64,000 nucleotides of DNA from Paenibacillus sp. JZ16. Its GTDB lineage: Bacteria; Bacillota; Bacilli; Paenibacillales; Paenibacillaceae. The notes under the pieces were generated by a model. It saw only the letters and a program-made list of their open reading frames with translations. It ran no database searches and was not told where the DNA came from. Shown here one piece after another: positions 1-9,937 of the stretch. Each line of letters opens with the position of its first letter. Position 1 is the first letter of the stretch. The translations under genes and the position numbers were made by a program. The DNA is taken from contig NZ_CP017659.1 of the NCBI RefSeq assembly GCF_015326965.1, forward strand, positions 1,736,001 to 1,800,000, written 5' to 3'.

Positions 1-42
1 ACACGTATGGCTGAATATATAAAAAGAACAGGTGATTAAATC

Positions 43-948
43 ATGTCAGAGCAACAAAACTATCAGATCCTTCTCTATTATAAATTTGTTCAAATCCCGG
101 ACCCTGAAGCGTTCAAAGACGAGCATCTGCAATACTGCAAAGATCTCGGACTCAAAGGACGGATTCTGATTGCCTCCGAAGGCATCAATGGCACGGTATC
201 CGGCACGATTGAACAAACTGAACAATATATGCAGGATATGCACGCTAATCCGCTATTTGCGGACATGGTATTTAAGATTGACCCTTCCGAAGGGCACGCA
301 TTCAAAAAGATGTTTGTCCGTCACCGCGAAGAACTCGTTACCTTCCGGGTGGAAGATGAGCTCGACCCTAACGAGATTAGCGGAAAACGCTTGTCGCCTC
401 AGGAATTCTTTGAACATTTGCAGCGTGATGATGTCATCGTCATCGACGGGCGGAATGACTACGAATACGATATCGGCCACTTCCGCAATGCGATACGACC
501 AGAGGTGCAATCGTTCCGTGAGTTTCCGGAGTGGATTCGCGAGAACCTGAGCGAGCACAAGGATAAAACCATCCTGACTTACTGCACAGGGGGCATTCGC
601 TGTGAGAAGCTGACCGGCTTCATGCTTAAGGAAGGCTTCAAAGACGTTGCCCAGCTTGAGGGCGGCATTGTCACCTACGGAAAAGACCCTGAAGTCCAAG
701 GCCGTCTGTTCGACGGGAAATGTTATGTATTTGATGAGCGTATTGCCGTGCCGATCAATCAAACGGACGAGGATGTCATCGTTGGTAAATGCCACCATTG
801 CGGAAAGCCTGAAGATCGGTATATCAATTGCGATAACGACGCTTGTCACCTGCAGCATGTATGCTGCGAAGAGTGTGAGGAGCTTCATCATAGCTGCTGC
901 TCTGCGGAGTGTGAAGAAATTGTGGCTGCAAGCCACAATGCTTCCTGA
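43..948 (+). CDS. trhO: tRNA uridine(34) hydroxylase TrhO (rhodanese family)
   Basis: A 301-residue protein of the YceA/YbfQ/TrhO family. By family knowledge it hydroxylates U34 of certain tRNAs in an oxygen-dependent reaction, the first step towards 5-methoxy- or carboxymethoxyuridine. Visible features are an N-terminal acylphosphatase-like region (about 1-95), a rhodanese domain (about 120-215) whose active-site loop reads CTGGIRCEK with the catalytic Cys at 181, and a C-terminal Cys/His-rich tail (about 245-295, with CHHCG and CCEEC) that should bind metal. The length is normal for the family. A short AGGTGAT lies upstream of the ATG. The gene stands alone and is closed by a strong hairpin shared with the convergent neighbour. 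Confidence 0.93.
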   Translation: MSEQQNYQILLYYKFVQIPDPEAFKDEHLQYCKDLGLKGRILIASEGINGTVSGTIEQTEQYMQDMHANPLFADMVFKIDPSEGHAFKKMFVRHREELVTFRVEDELDPNEISGKRLSPQEFFEHLQRDDVIVIDGRNDYEYDIGHFRNAIRPEVQSFREFPEWIRENLSEHKDKTILTYCTGGIRCEKLTGFMLKEGFKDVAQLEGGIVTYGKDPEVQGRLFDGKCYVFDERIAVPINQTDEDVIVGKCHHCGKPEDRYINCDNDACHLQHVCCEECEELHHSCCSAECEEIVAASHNAS

Positions 949-980
949 GCCAAGCCAGCCATAAATGCTATAACCAAACG

Positions 981-1018
981 AAAGGGCAAGGTGCGAATCA
1001 CTCGCACCTTGCCCTTTT
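981..1018. terminator. Bidirectional intrinsic terminator
   Basis: A perfect 16-bp inverted repeat (AAAGGGCAAGGTGCGA and its complement) surrounds a 5-base loop. It is flanked by an A-run on one side and TTTT on the other. It lies between the convergent trhO and DUF1450 genes and can serve both. Confidence 0.9.
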
Positions 1019-1048
1019 ACTATACGATCTCGTCTACATTCAGACGTA

Positions 1049-1315
1049 TTAAATATCATGGAAAACAGCCAGTTCAGCTTCGATAGCTGCTTTGATCTTC
1101 TCGACGCATTCTTCCGTCGTTGCCGCGAATACACGTTTACCATTCACCAGTGCATATGGCCGCAGCTTGCATAGACCGCAAAGATTCATGCAATCAGCCC
1201 GCAGGACAGCGATTTCGGGATACAATTCCTCAAGATGCTCAAGTTCCAAAGCACTCATCAAGTTGCTGTCGCATATTTCCACAACAACAATCCCCATCCC
1301 CATCTTCATCACCAC
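1049..1315 (-). CDS. DUF1450 family protein (YuzB-like, Cys-rich)
   Basis: A protein of up to 88 residues of the DUF1450/YuzB type. The central motif CMNLCGLC followed by YALVNGKRVFA matches the family core, which resembles a thioredoxin-like [2Fe-2S] ferredoxin fold. The cellular role of the family is not established. The N-terminus is ambiguous because several in-frame ATG codons occur within the first 20 bases. The gene has its own promoter just upstream, so it is probably not simply read through from the SDR gene. Confidence 0.8.
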   Translation of the reverse strand: MVMKMGMGIVVVEICDSNLMSALELEHLEELYPEIAVLRADCMNLCGLCKLRPYALVNGKRVFAATTEECVEKIKAAIEAELAVFHDI

Positions 1316-1341
1316 TATTCAATTTGACAATACGTTCATTC

Positions 1342-1370
1342 ATTATGAGGAAAACGTCCGGTTTTGTCAA
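1342..1370 (-). promoter_or_regulatory. Sigma-A promoter of the DUF1450 gene
   Basis: On the minus strand a perfect TTGACA is followed by a 17-base spacer and CATAAT. The site lies in the 73-base gap between the SDR stop and the DUF1450 start. Confidence 0.7.
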
Positions 1371-1388
1371 ATCGGTCTTTGTAGATGA

Positions 1389-2180
1389 TCAATGAATGAG
1401 GGATTCCGCCCCATCAATGTAGATTTCAGTGCCGGTAATATGGGAAGCATCATCGGATGCAAGAAATGCTACGAGCTGGGCAACCTGTGAAGGCTGTCCC
1501 GGTCCATCCGCCAAGGGCTGGTCTCCTTCCGGATATTCAATCGGGATCGTCACCTCGTCCAGCTCTGGCTTCGCGATGGTGCTCTCATCAATGTTGGTGG
1601 CAATCGCGCCGGGGCAAATGGCATTCACCCGGATTTTATAACGTGCAAGCTCCAGAGCCGCCATCTTCATGAAAGCCACCTGCCCGGCCTTCGTGGTGCT
1701 GTAGGCTGAGAAACCAAAGCCGGTAAATACCCGGTTACCGTTAATGGAGCTCGTAATGATGATACTTCCTCCGTGCTCCTTCAAATAGGGAATCGCGTAT
1801 TTAACCGTGGCAAACGTTCCTCTTAGATTAGTGTTGATCGTAGCATCCCATTCATCCAGCTCCATGATCTCGATCGGGGCCTTGGTCCCGTTGATCCCGG
1901 CGTTGGCAAACACGATATCAATCTTTCCCCACTTCTCGGCAGCCTGGCTAAAGCAATCTTTCAGCGATTCCGCTTTGGAAATGTCGCAGTTGCCGGTTAG
2001 CGCTTCGCCCCCGCCTTGTTCAATCGTTTGTTTAACCTTCTCCACGCGTTCACGATCAATATCGATCAACAGCAGTTTAGCTCCTTGCTCCGCCAAAAGA
2101 AGGGCTGCGGCCTGGCCGATTCCGGAACCAGCACCGGTAACGATGGCTACTTTACCATCCAAACGTTGATTAGTTGACAT
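1389..2180 (-). CDS. Short-chain dehydrogenase/reductase (SDR), copy 1
   Basis: A classical SDR of 263 residues. It has the cofactor-binding motif TGAGSGIG near the N-terminus, the structural ANAG motif around residue 90, and the catalytic Ser and YSTTK (Tyr-x-x-x-Lys) in the second half. It should be a cytosolic NAD(P)H-dependent oxidoreductase; the substrate cannot be read from the sequence. The ATG at 2180 is preferred over an upstream in-frame GTG because GAGGAGG lies 8 bases before it. A close paralogue with the same architecture and near-identical C-terminal motifs lies at 34534-35331. Confidence 0.92.
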   Translation of the reverse strand: MSTNQRLDGKVAIVTGAGSGIGQAAALLLAEQGAKLLLIDIDRERVEKVKQTIEQGGGEALTGNCDISKAESLKDCFSQAAEKWGKIDIVFANAGINGTKAPIEIMELDEWDATINTNLRGTFATVKYAIPYLKEHGGSIIITSSINGNRVFTGFGFSAYSTTKAGQVAFMKMAALELARYKIRVNAICPGAIATNIDESTIAKPELDEVTIPIEYPEGDQPLADGPGQPSQVAQLVAFLASDDASHITGTEIYIDGAESLIH

Positions 2181-2311
2181 TGCCACAACCTCCTCGTTTA
2201 AGTTTCCTGATTATAGATAACCCAACGAGTCCGTGTCTGAATCTTGGTGCCTCGAGCTGTTATGATCCGTGTACGTAATCAATCTCCTCTCTGCCCAAAA
2301 ACTCCAGTCAG

Positions 2312-2380
2312 TAAAAAAGAAATCGCTCCCCGACTCATCATGGTAAACAGCTTACCATTCGAGCCGTAAGAACGATCTCT
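2312..2380 (-). terminator. Long nested hairpin, probable terminator of the lactonase gene
   Basis: On the minus strand three nested stems (AGAGATCGTTC/GAGCGATTTCT, CGGCTC/GAGTCG, ATGGTAA/TTACCAT) form one long, nearly continuous hairpin followed by TTTTTT. The position after the lactonase stop fits an intrinsic terminator. The stem is longer than usual. Confidence 0.6.
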
Positions 2381-2417
2381 AAGTTCATTCGCTATGCGAT
2401 TACTTGTTCTTTCGAAC

Positions 2418-3500
2418 CTAAAGCTGGAATACCGCTGGTTTTACGCATACCGGCTTGGATTGCGAGACCGTATATCCTGTAAAGGCAAGCTTGCCATCCT
2501 CCGGATTCACCTTAAATAATACAAGATTATTCCCGTCTCTATTGGCAACAACCAAGAACTTGCCCCCAGGCATGAGTGTAAAATGACGCGGGTGCCCGCC
2601 TTCTGTCGAAATATACTGGACCGGGCTTAAGCGACCGGTATCTTCATGCACGTTGAATACAACAAGGCTGTCATGTCCGCGGTTAGATCCATATACCGTT
2701 TTGCCATCCGCAGACACGGCGATTTCGGCGCAGTAACTCTCTCCGTCAAAATCCGCAGGCAGTGTCGATATCGTCTCCAGGACCTCAAAACGACCTTCGT
2801 CTTGGATATAGCGAAGCACCGTGACACTGGAATTCAGCTCGTTGATGACATATGCGTAAACACCGCTTGGGTGGAACGCCAGATGACGAGGGCCTACGCC
2901 CGCTTCCAGCTGGGTTTCGCCATGAAAGCTCAATTCTTGGGCATTCTCATTTACCGTGTAAGCGAGAATTTTGTCCAGTCCCAAATCCTGTACGAACACG
3001 TATTGACCATCCGGACTATAAAACGCCGAATGTGCTCTGGATTGCTGATCTTCCCGCACAGTCACGAGATCGGCATGTCTCTTCTCATCCAGCAGATCAC
3101 CGACTTGTCCATCCTTCCCGATCGGATGAAGACCTACCAAGCCTCCATGATAACTCGAAACAATCAGATACTTACTCGCTTCATCACGCTGGATATGGCA
3201 AGTAGAGCTGCTCACACTGCGAACACGGCTCCGTTCGGTCAGCTTGCCGGCAACAGGGTCAATCTCAAAGCTGATGATCTCGCCAGCCTTACCGCCATCC
3301 TCTGAAATTTCGCCAATGGCATATAAACGTCTGGCTTCCGGGTCCACGTTCAGGAAGGTCGGATTCTTAATGCCGGACACCTCATCAAGCAGCTTCAATT
3401 CGCCGCTATCCTCATTAAATTCATATACGCATACTCCGCTTTGGTTGTCTTCCGCATACGCACCTGTAAACAGCAGCGTACGCTGGGATGGATTCGCCAT
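2418..3500 (-). CDS. Lactonase family protein (6-phosphogluconolactonase-like beta-propeller)
   Basis: A 360-residue protein of the YkgB/Pgl lactonase family, a seven-bladed beta-propeller. Family members include 6-phosphogluconolactonase of the pentose phosphate pathway and lactonases acting on other sugars; the exact substrate is not certain. Typical blade motifs are visible: ARRLYAIGE, GPRHLAFHP, YAYVINELNSSVTV, and near the end GGHPRHFTLMPGGKFLVVANRD. No signal peptide is seen, so it is probably cytosolic. A GAGAGGAGA Shine-Dalgarno precedes the ATG. It appears to be a single-gene unit. Confidence 0.88.
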   Translation of the reverse strand: MANPSQRTLLFTGAYAEDNQSGVCVYEFNEDSGELKLLDEVSGIKNPTFLNVDPEARRLYAIGEISEDGGKAGEIISFEIDPVAGKLTERSRVRSVSSSTCHIQRDEASKYLIVSSYHGGLVGLHPIGKDGQVGDLLDEKRHADLVTVREDQQSRAHSAFYSPDGQYVFVQDLGLDKILAYTVNENAQELSFHGETQLEAGVGPRHLAFHPSGVYAYVINELNSSVTVLRYIQDEGRFEVLETISTLPADFDGESYCAEIAVSADGKTVYGSNRGHDSLVVFNVHEDTGRLSPVQYISTEGGHPRHFTLMPGGKFLVVANRDGNNLVLFKVNPEDGKLAFTGYTVSQSKPVCVKPAVFQL

Positions 3501-3615
3501 AATGCCTATCTCTCCTCTCGTTTATCTATAATGATCATGATTTATGTAATGGACTATCAGTTACCATGTTAACTTCAACCCCAATGAAAATCAAATGACT
3601 TGATGTCCGAGGCCT

Positions 3616-3640
3616 GTTTGTCTTTTGCCATACCGGGTAT
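3616..3640 (+). promoter_or_regulatory. Sigma-B-type promoter candidate for the 55-residue ORF
   Basis: GTTTGT, a 13-base spacer, then a perfect GGGTAT. The sigma-B consensus is GTTTAA-N12-14-GGGTAT. It lies 33 bases upstream of the small ORF at 3674. The -10 element is perfect; the -35 element matches 4 of 6. Confidence 0.5.
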
Positions 3641-3673
3641 GTATGTATTATATCGACTGAAGGAGGTATTCCC

Positions 3674-3841
3674 ATGAAACAACCCAACAGCGAGGAAGTA
3701 CGCAATCAGCAGAATGCGGAGAATGACTCTCAGGAACAAAGAGACAAGGTAAAGAAACATCAGGATGTGGAGCCTCAGGCTGAAAATTGGAACCCTCGGG
3801 ATCTCCCCGATCCGAACGATAACGATAAATCAAAATCATAA
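3674..3841 (+). CDS. Small hydrophilic protein, 55 residues, unknown function
   Basis: An ORF with an excellent ribosome-binding site (GAAGGAGG 7 bases before the ATG), a sigma-B-like promoter and a strong terminator directly after its stop. The predicted product is very rich in Asn, Gln, Glu, Asp and Lys, has no hydrophobic segment and no Cys, and ends in a NWNPRDLPDPNDNDKSKS-like tail. This composition suggests an intrinsically disordered, soluble protein of the kind often made under stress or in spores. I do not recognise a family. The signals around it make it a convincing real gene despite its size. Confidence 0.75.
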   Translation: MKQPNSEEVRNQQNAENDSQEQRDKVKKHQDVEPQAENWNPRDLPDPNDNDKSKS

Positions 3842-3851
3842 TCGCTAATGT

Positions 3852-3887
3852 AAGAAGGCCGCATGGCAATGTCCATGCGGCCTTCTT
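3852..3887. terminator. Bidirectional intrinsic terminator
   Basis: A perfect 15-bp stem (AAGAAGGCCGCATGG and complement) with a 6-base loop. It lies between the small plus-strand ORF and the 3' end of odhB, and has T-rich flanks on both strands. Confidence 0.9.
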
Positions 3888-3916
3888 ATTATGATTGTGT
3901 CGCAAAGCTTGGAGAG

Positions 3917-5191
3917 TTAGCCTTCCAGAAGCAGCGACTCTGGATCTTCAAGGAGCTCTTTAACCGTTACCAGGAAGCGAACCGCTTCGGAACCATCAAC
4001 GATCCGATGATCATAAGACAATGCGATGTACATCATAGGACGATTCTCCATACGCTCAGCATCAATCGCTACCGGGCGAAGCTGGATTTTGTGCATGCCG
4101 AGGATACCCACCTGCGGCGTATTCAGGATCGGCGTAGACAACAGCGAGCCGAAGACGCCGCCATTCGTAATCGTAAATGTACCGCCTTGCAGTTCAGACA
4201 AGGACAGCGCATTATTACGAGCCTTCGCAGCCAGATTGCCGATTTCCTTCTCAATCTCGGCAAAGCCAAGACGATCTGCATCGCGCACGACCGGAACAAC
4301 AAGTCCTTCTTTCGCGGACACCGCTATACCGATATCATAGAATTTCTTCACAACAATATCATCGCCATCGATCTCGGCATTCAGATGCGGGAATCTCTTC
4401 AACGCACCTACAACCGCCTTGGTGAAGAAGGACATGAAACCTAGGCCTACGTCATGCTTCTCTTGAAAAGCTTGCTTACGGCGCTTGCGCACATCCAGGA
4501 TCGCTGTCATATCCACTTCGTTGAAGGTAGTCAGCATGGCAGCCGTATGCTGCGCTTCGACCAAACGATTCGCAATCGTTTGACGACGACGGGACATGCG
4601 AGTGCGTTCTACCGGCTTGCCATACTCAGCGGCCGGCGCTTGTGCTGCCGGTGCAGCAGTGGAAGCTGCAGGCTTGCTCGGTGCAGCAGGCTGCTTGGCT
4701 TCATTATGATTCTTCACATCATCATGGTAAATCCGACCGATTGGGTCGCGGCCCTGTACCTGGTCCAGATCAATCCCGCGTTCACGAGCCAGTTTGCGTG
4801 CGGATGGCGATGCAGTCAGACCCGCTCCTTCCTCGTTCTGAGCCGGTACCGGAGCTTGCGGCTTCGGTGCTTCTGCTGCGGGTGCCGGAGCAGCCTCCGT
4901 TTGTGCGGATGCTGGTGCTTCAGCCGCCTTCGCTGCCGGAGCGCTTGCAACGCCTTCCTGCGGAGAAATTTGACCGATAACTTCACCGATCGTTACATTC
5001 TCCCCTTCTTGACGAAGGATTTTTTCCACAACGCCTTCTGACTCTGCGCTAATTTCAAGATTAACCTTATCCGTTTCTAACTCGAGCAGCACATCACCGA
5101 TGTTAACGCTATCCCCTTCTTTAACGTGCCATTTGAATATCGTTCCTTCGGTGATGGATTCGCCCATAGCTGGTACAGTAATTTCGCTCAC
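3917..5191 (-). CDS. odhB: 2-oxoglutarate dehydrogenase E2, dihydrolipoyl succinyltransferase
   Basis: A 424-residue E2 subunit of the 2-oxoglutarate dehydrogenase complex (TCA cycle), which transfers the succinyl group from E1 to CoA. Domains in order: lipoyl domain (1-78) with the lipoyl-lysine K42 in ETDKVNLEI; an Ala/Pro-rich linker; a peripheral-subunit-binding domain (about 127-165, [20 protein letters not shown]); a second Ala/Pro linker; and the catalytic acyltransferase domain (about 195-424) with SYDHRIVDG near the end, carrying the catalytic His and Asp. The start is a GTG preceded by GGGGAGGT, which overlaps the odhA stop codon, so the two genes are probably translationally coupled. 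Confidence 0.96.
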   Translation of the reverse strand: MSEITVPAMGESITEGTIFKWHVKEGDSVNIGDVLLELETDKVNLEISAESEGVVEKILRQEGENVTIGEVIGQISPQEGVASAPAAKAAEAPASAQTEAAPAPAAEAPKPQAPVPAQNEEGAGLTASPSARKLARERGIDLDQVQGRDPIGRIYHDDVKNHNEAKQPAAPSKPAASTAAPAAQAPAAEYGKPVERTRMSRRRQTIANRLVEAQHTAAMLTTFNEVDMTAILDVRKRRKQAFQEKHDVGLGFMSFFTKAVVGALKRFPHLNAEIDGDDIVVKKFYDIGIAVSAKEGLVVPVVRDADRLGFAEIEKEIGNLAAKARNNALSLSELQGGTFTITNGGVFGSLLSTPILNTPQVGILGMHKIQLRPVAIDAERMENRPMMYIALSYDHRIVDGSEAVRFLVTVKELLEDPESLLLEG

Positions 5192-5196
5192 AGCCG

Positions 5197-8073
5197 CTAC
5201 CTCCCCAATGAGATCTCTTGATTTATAGTTTTACGATTAAGGGCAAAAGAAATGATGGTCTGTTGCTCATAAGCATGAACATCCTGATAGCCGCTAGCAG
5301 GGCTCGAACGCTCAGGACGTCCGCTGTAACGGACCTCTGTGCCTTTAGGTGCAATTTCACGAATTCTTGGTTCCATGAAGCTCCAGCTGCCCATGTTCTG
5401 AGGTTCTTCCTGAACCCACAGAATCTCTTTCAGGTTCGGATACTTCTGCAGCACACGGGAAATTTCTTCTTTAGGGAACGGATACAGCTGTTCCACACGA
5501 AGAATATGAATCCAGGACTGATCCTGATCCTTCTGCTTATCCAGCGCATCCTCCAAATCGATGGCAACTTTCCCCGAGCACAGAACAAGGCGCTCCACCT
5601 TCTTCGGTGATTGGCCAAGACCCGGCTGCTCCATCACTTTCTGGAAACCGCCCTCACTAAACGCGTTCACAGGCGATGCCACGCGCGGATTACGAATCAA
5701 GCTCTTCGGAGCCATAATCACCAGCGGTCTGGCATCTTCCGTTTCGGTCAAGGAAGCCTGTTTGCGCAGCAGATGGAAATACTGAGCAGCGGAAGTCAGA
5801 TTTGCAACCGTCCAGTTGTCTTCTCCACTCAGTTGGAGGAAGCGTTCCAATCTTGCACTGGAGTGCTCAGGACCATTTCCTTCATACCCGTGAGGAAGCA
5901 GCATAACCAAGCTGGACTTCTGTCTCCACTTCGAGCGGCCGGCTGTGATGAACTGGTCAATGATAACCTGGGCACAGTTAACGAAATCACCATACTGCGC
6001 TTCCCAGATCACCAAAGTCTCAGGAGAGTACACATTGTAGCCATATTCAAATCCAACGACGGCTGCTTCGGTCAACGGGCTGTTGTGGATCGCAAACGAT
6101 GCTTTAGCTTGTGGCAACCGGTGCAGCGGGCAGAAGGTCTCCCCATTAACCGCATCGTGAAGCACGAGGTTACGATGGGCAAACGTTGCACGTTCTGCAT
6201 CCTGTCCCGTAATCCGGATCGGCTTGCCGTCGGCAAGAATCGTAGCGAAAGCCAGCGTTTCGGCATGGCCCCAGTCCACCTTCTCGCCCTCGTCGAGCGA
6301 ATTGCTGCGGCGCTCGAGAATACGTTGAAGCTTCGGATATACCGTAAAGCCTTCCGGCCACTGCAGAAGCTCGCGATTAATCCCGCGCAGCACTTCTGCA
6401 GACACATTCGTAGCTACTTCCGTCTTGGATTTACCGTCAGTAGCGTTCAGCCCCAGCAGGATCTGATCAACAGGATCCTTCGACTTCACGCTCTCGTAAG
6501 AATTCTTCAGGACCTCCAGAACGCTATTCTTCAGACCGTCCACTTGTTCTTGGGTCAGAATGTTTCCATCCACCAGTTTCTTCATATAAATCGCGCTGAC
6601 GGTTGGATGGTTCTTCACCTTCTGGTAGATCAGCGGCTGGGTTGTTTCCGGATCATCGGTTTCGTTATGGCCATATTTCCGGTAACCGACAAGATCAATC
6701 AGAATGCTCTTCTTGAACTTGTTGCGATAATCACTGGCTAGACGAGCAACCGCGATACATGCTTCCGGATCATCCGCGTTCACGTGGATAATCGGAATCT
6801 CATATCCTTTCGCCAAATCACTCGCATAATGAGTGGATCTGGAATCCTTGCCTTCTGTCGTAAATCCGATACGGTTATTCACGATAATGTGAATCGATCC
6901 GCCCGTACGGAATGCCGGCAGTTTATTAAAGTTCAAGGTTTCCGGCACGATCCCTTCGCCAGGGAACGCGGAATCACCATGAATTTGAATGCTCAGCGCT
7001 TTGTTTACATCCTGCTTCGGATAACCCGCTTCACTGCGATCCTCCTGAGCAGCACGAGCAAAGCCCTCTACTACCGGATTGACGTATTCCAGGTGACTCG
7101 GGTTGTTTGCAAGGGTAATCCGAACCTGCCGTGCTTCATCCTTCTTCAGATAACGGTCCGCGCCCAAATGATATTTCACGTCACCTGTCCAGCCATAGTT
7201 AATGCCCATGGAGCCTTCGGATGGAACGAGATGTTTATTCGGAGAGTGCATGAACTCCGAGAAAATCTTGCTGTAATCCTTGCCCAGTACATGAGCCAGG
7301 ACGTTCAAGCGACCGCGGTGTGCCATCCCCACGAGGATGGAATTGACATCCACTTCGGCCATTTGGCGAACGATCTCGTCAAGCAGCGGTACGAGTGCTT
7401 CGTTGCCCTCAACCGAGAAACGTTTCGCACCTACGAACGTGCGGTGCAGGAATTCCTCGAATTGCTCGGCCTCAAGCAGCTTTTTCAAAAGCCCCTTGCG
7501 CTCTTCTACGCTCATGGCGGACAAATAACGTCCCGATTCGGCCTGCTGGTTGAGCCATTTGCGTTCTTCTTCATCGTGAACATGGCTAAATTCATAGGCA
7601 ATGGAGCCTGTATATAGTTGTAACAGCCGCTGGATTGCCTCTAAGCCATTCTTGACATCGCTAGGAGCCTCCTCCCAGACGATCTCTGCAGGCAGGGCTG
7701 CCAAATCCGCTTGGCTGAGTTGGTAGCTTTCTGGTTGAAGCAGACGCGTGTCAGCTTCGTTTCCAATTCCAATCGGATCAATGTCGGCGGCCAGATGACC
7801 GTAGGTTCTAATGTTCCATACCAGTTTGCCGGCAGCTACCCCTTTTTTCAGTAATTGCGGGTCGTAGCTAACACCTTGTCCCTGCGAATCCGCTTTCTTT
7901 TCATTGTTTTCCAAAGATGGAGGCGGTCCCCAGCTGGCGAACAGCTCACGGTATCCTGGCTCCACAGATTGCGGGTCTTGCAAAAACTTCTCATACTGAT
8001 CTTGAATGTACCCCAAGTTCGGACCGTGATATTTCTGCCAAGGTCCATCTGTCATTCTGTCAAGGGTCTTCAT
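5197..8073 (-). CDS. odhA: 2-oxoglutarate dehydrogenase E1 (thiamine-dependent)
   Basis: A 958-residue E1 component, of the family's usual length, which decarboxylates 2-oxoglutarate with thiamine diphosphate and succinylates the lipoyl group of OdhB. It has the N-terminal segment seen in OdhA proteins ([25 protein letters not shown]), the substrate/ThDP region with [17 protein letters not shown], the ThDP-Mg motif around [17 protein letters not shown] and VNNRIGFTT, and the transketolase-like pyrimidine domain ([12 protein letters not shown]). It is the first gene of the odhA-odhB operon, with a 5-base gap to odhB. No lpd gene is present here. The gene probably starts transcription within the 246-base upstream gap. 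Confidence 0.97.
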   Translation of the reverse strand: MKTLDRMTDGPWQKYHGPNLGYIQDQYEKFLQDPQSVEPGYRELFASWGPPPSLENNEKKADSQGQGVSYDPQLLKKGVAAGKLVWNIRTYGHLAADIDPIGIGNEADTRLLQPESYQLSQADLAALPAEIVWEEAPSDVKNGLEAIQRLLQLYTGSIAYEFSHVHDEEERKWLNQQAESGRYLSAMSVEERKGLLKKLLEAEQFEEFLHRTFVGAKRFSVEGNEALVPLLDEIVRQMAEVDVNSILVGMAHRGRLNVLAHVLGKDYSKIFSEFMHSPNKHLVPSEGSMGINYGWTGDVKYHLGADRYLKKDEARQVRITLANNPSHLEYVNPVVEGFARAAQEDRSEAGYPKQDVNKALSIQIHGDSAFPGEGIVPETLNFNKLPAFRTGGSIHIIVNNRIGFTTEGKDSRSTHYASDLAKGYEIPIIHVNADDPEACIAVARLASDYRNKFKKSILIDLVGYRKYGHNETDDPETTQPLIYQKVKNHPTVSAIYMKKLVDGNILTQEQVDGLKNSVLEVLKNSYESVKSKDPVDQILLGLNATDGKSKTEVATNVSAEVLRGINRELLQWPEGFTVYPKLQRILERRSNSLDEGEKVDWGHAETLAFATILADGKPIRITGQDAERATFAHRNLVLHDAVNGETFCPLHRLPQAKASFAIHNSPLTEAAVVGFEYGYNVYSPETLVIWEAQYGDFVNCAQVIIDQFITAGRSKWRQKSSLVMLLPHGYEGNGPEHSSARLERFLQLSGEDNWTVANLTSAAQYFHLLRKQASLTETEDARPLVIMAPKSLIRNPRVASPVNAFSEGGFQKVMEQPGLGQSPKKVERLVLCSGKVAIDLEDALDKQKDQDQSWIHILRVEQLYPFPKEEISRVLQKYPNLKEILWVQEEPQNMGSWSFMEPRIREIAPKGTEVRYSGRPERSSPASGYQDVHAYEQQTIISFALNRKTINQEISLGR

Positions 8074-8157
8074 CGCTGACTCCCTCCGTCAGATTATTTT
8101 GATTGCTCAAGGACGGAATTTCTAATTTTACATTTTACGTACTGCATTTTACATTAA

Positions 8158-8185
8158 ATAAACGTTTTCTTACGATTACATTATA
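8158..8185 (-). promoter_or_regulatory. odhAB promoter -10 with a cre-like box
   Basis: On the minus strand a perfect TATAAT (8180-8185) lies in an AT-rich tract about 110 bases upstream of odhA. Just downstream, AAGAAAACGTTTAT (8158-8171) resembles the CcpA-binding cre consensus around its central AAACGTTT core, with mismatches at the ends. In Bacillus odhAB is catabolite-repressed. The -35 element is poor, so the assignment is tentative. Confidence 0.35.
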
Positions 8186-8319
8186 ATACACTTGGCCTCA
8201 ATACCGAAAATACCCTTTATATATAATAATGATCTCAGAAACAGATGAATTTGCGTCAATTTATTGACGATTTGTCCACGAACCACCCAATTCTCTGTAT
8301 AGGGTTCGAATTAAAGTCA

Positions 8320-9219
8320 TTAATCTGAAAAAATATCCACTTCCAGCCAGTCCATCTGCCGCAGAGGTTCAGGACCGGTATCCATCCCCATCAGCTGGAG
8401 AAGCTGTTTGGCGTTATCGGAAGCATCGCCTCCCGAATTGTTATTGAATATAATCCAGCACTGCTTCGACTTCTCAAGCAATTGCTCGATCCATACCTTC
8501 CACTGCTCCAATTCCTCTAAGCTGTAACGGTATAAATATCGCACCTCGCGCCAATTGGGCTGACCGCTGGAGTGCCACCCTTCGGCGTTACGTCCATGCA
8601 TCCGGACCATCACAGCCTCCGTACTGGTTGTCTCAAGCACGACCGGTACGGATCCTATGCCTGCTTGCGGCTCGTCGGCTATGCTGTGAATCCAGCCCTC
8701 GCTTCGCATAAACTCAAGCGTCTTCTCCCGAAACTCCGGCGCATACCAGCTCTGATGCCGAAATTCCAGGGCTACGGGTACATCCTTCATCCACTCCCGC
8801 GTACGCTTCAGAATGTCCACGTGTTTGCGTTCGCACCCGAACCAGGGCGGGTATTGAAACAGAACGGTCCTTAATTTGTCCGCAGCCCGCAATTCCTCAA
8901 CTGACGTGAGCAAATGATCAAACATCGATTTGACGCTAGGATATCTGTCCTTGCCCTGGCCGCGTGCATGACCTGTCATGCCTTGATAGGCTTTTACAAT
9001 AAAACCAAAGTGGTCTGGTACGGCAGCTGCCCACTTATTCATTTGTTCCGGTGACGGTATGGCATAGAACGAATTGTCCATCTCCACGAGGGGAAAATGC
9101 CGGCTGTACATTTCCAGCCTGTCCGAAGGCCTCGCCCCTTCATCATACAGCTTGTCATGATCTCCCCATCCGGACAGGCCCACCTGAATTACACGCTCAT
9201 GCTTTTCTTCCTTTAACAT
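8320..9219 (-). CDS. DUF72 domain protein (YunF-like)
   Basis: A TIM-barrel-like DUF72/YecE-type protein of about 299 residues. Family signatures are GLSGWGD near the start, the NSFYAIP motif, FGFIVKAYQGMTGHAR, FQYPPWF, and VALEFRHQSWY in the middle, with the VRMHGRN and IIFNNNSGGDA motifs near the end. The enzymatic role of the family is not established. The ATG at 9219 is chosen over an in-frame ATG 30 bases upstream because AGAGGAT is well spaced before it. It is probably monocistronic. Confidence 0.88.
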   Translation of the reverse strand: MLKEEKHERVIQVGLSGWGDHDKLYDEGARPSDRLEMYSRHFPLVEMDNSFYAIPSPEQMNKWAAAVPDHFGFIVKAYQGMTGHARGQGKDRYPSVKSMFDHLLTSVEELRAADKLRTVLFQYPPWFGCERKHVDILKRTREWMKDVPVALEFRHQSWYAPEFREKTLEFMRSEGWIHSIADEPQAGIGSVPVVLETTSTEAVMVRMHGRNAEGWHSSGQPNWREVRYLYRYSLEELEQWKVWIEQLLEKSKQCWIIFNNNSGGDASDNAKQLLQLMGMDTGPEPLRQMDWLEVDIFSD

Positions 9220-9336
9220 AACAATCCTCTCATCCACATGATTTACCATATCGGGGACTTCTATTAATTAACCTCAAGCGGGATATTTCAAAAGCAGGCA
9301 ACCCCTTACTGATTTTGCCAATGCCTTCATATACGC

Positions 9337-9846
9337 TTACTTCTGATCGTAAAAAACATGATGCGCCTCCAGTATTCCGTTCTCGATGAGCATCCTTCCA
9401 TAGGAGTACCGGGGCTGCCGCCTTTTATCCGTGGCGGAACCGGGATTGAAGAGCAGCACCCCTTGCACATGTTCTTTAAACGGGATATGGGAGTGACCGA
9501 ACAAGATACAATCCACCTCCGTGTCCGCAAAAGCCCTCCTTGCGCGGGAGGGCGTTGTTCCTCCTTGTCCGTGCCCATGCACCATACCGATGCGTTTCCC
9601 TTCGATTTCGACCAGCTTCTTGTAACCTAAACGTTCGATGATCCGCTCATCGTCCACATTTCCGGCTACGCCTTCCACCGTGGCATATTGACTAAGCTGT
9701 TCATAGAGCTCCCAATTGGACCAGTCACCGGCATGAAGGATAAGATCCGAATGCCTTATATCTTCAAGCAGCGAGGCTGGGAGCTCTTTCGCTTTTCTTG
9801 GCATATGGGTGTCTGACAATACCGTAATCCGAAATGGATGACTCAT
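9337..9846 (-). CDS. YfcE/YsnB-type metallophosphoesterase
   Basis: About 169 residues with all the family metal-ligand motifs in order: SDTHMP, HAGDW, GNVDDE, VHGHG and FGHSHIP, followed by NPGSATDKRR. Family members are Mn-dependent phosphodiesterases acting on small substrates; the physiological substrate is unknown. The ATG at 9846 is favoured because AAGGGGG precedes it, whereas an ATG 21 bases upstream lacks a ribosome-binding site. Confidence 0.9.
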   Translation of the reverse strand: MSHPFRITVLSDTHMPRKAKELPASLLEDIRHSDLILHAGDWSNWELYEQLSQYATVEGVAGNVDDERIIERLGYKKLVEIEGKRIGMVHGHGQGGTTPSRARRAFADTEVDCILFGHSHIPFKEHVQGVLLFNPGSATDKRRQPRYSYGRMLIENGILEAHHVFYDQK

Positions 9847-9937
9847 CTTGATGGCCCCCTTCTTCATGATATGAAATGCTGAGAAATCTGCTTTCTAATA
9901 CCAATCTATATCCTACCAAATAATCGAATCCAAACAA

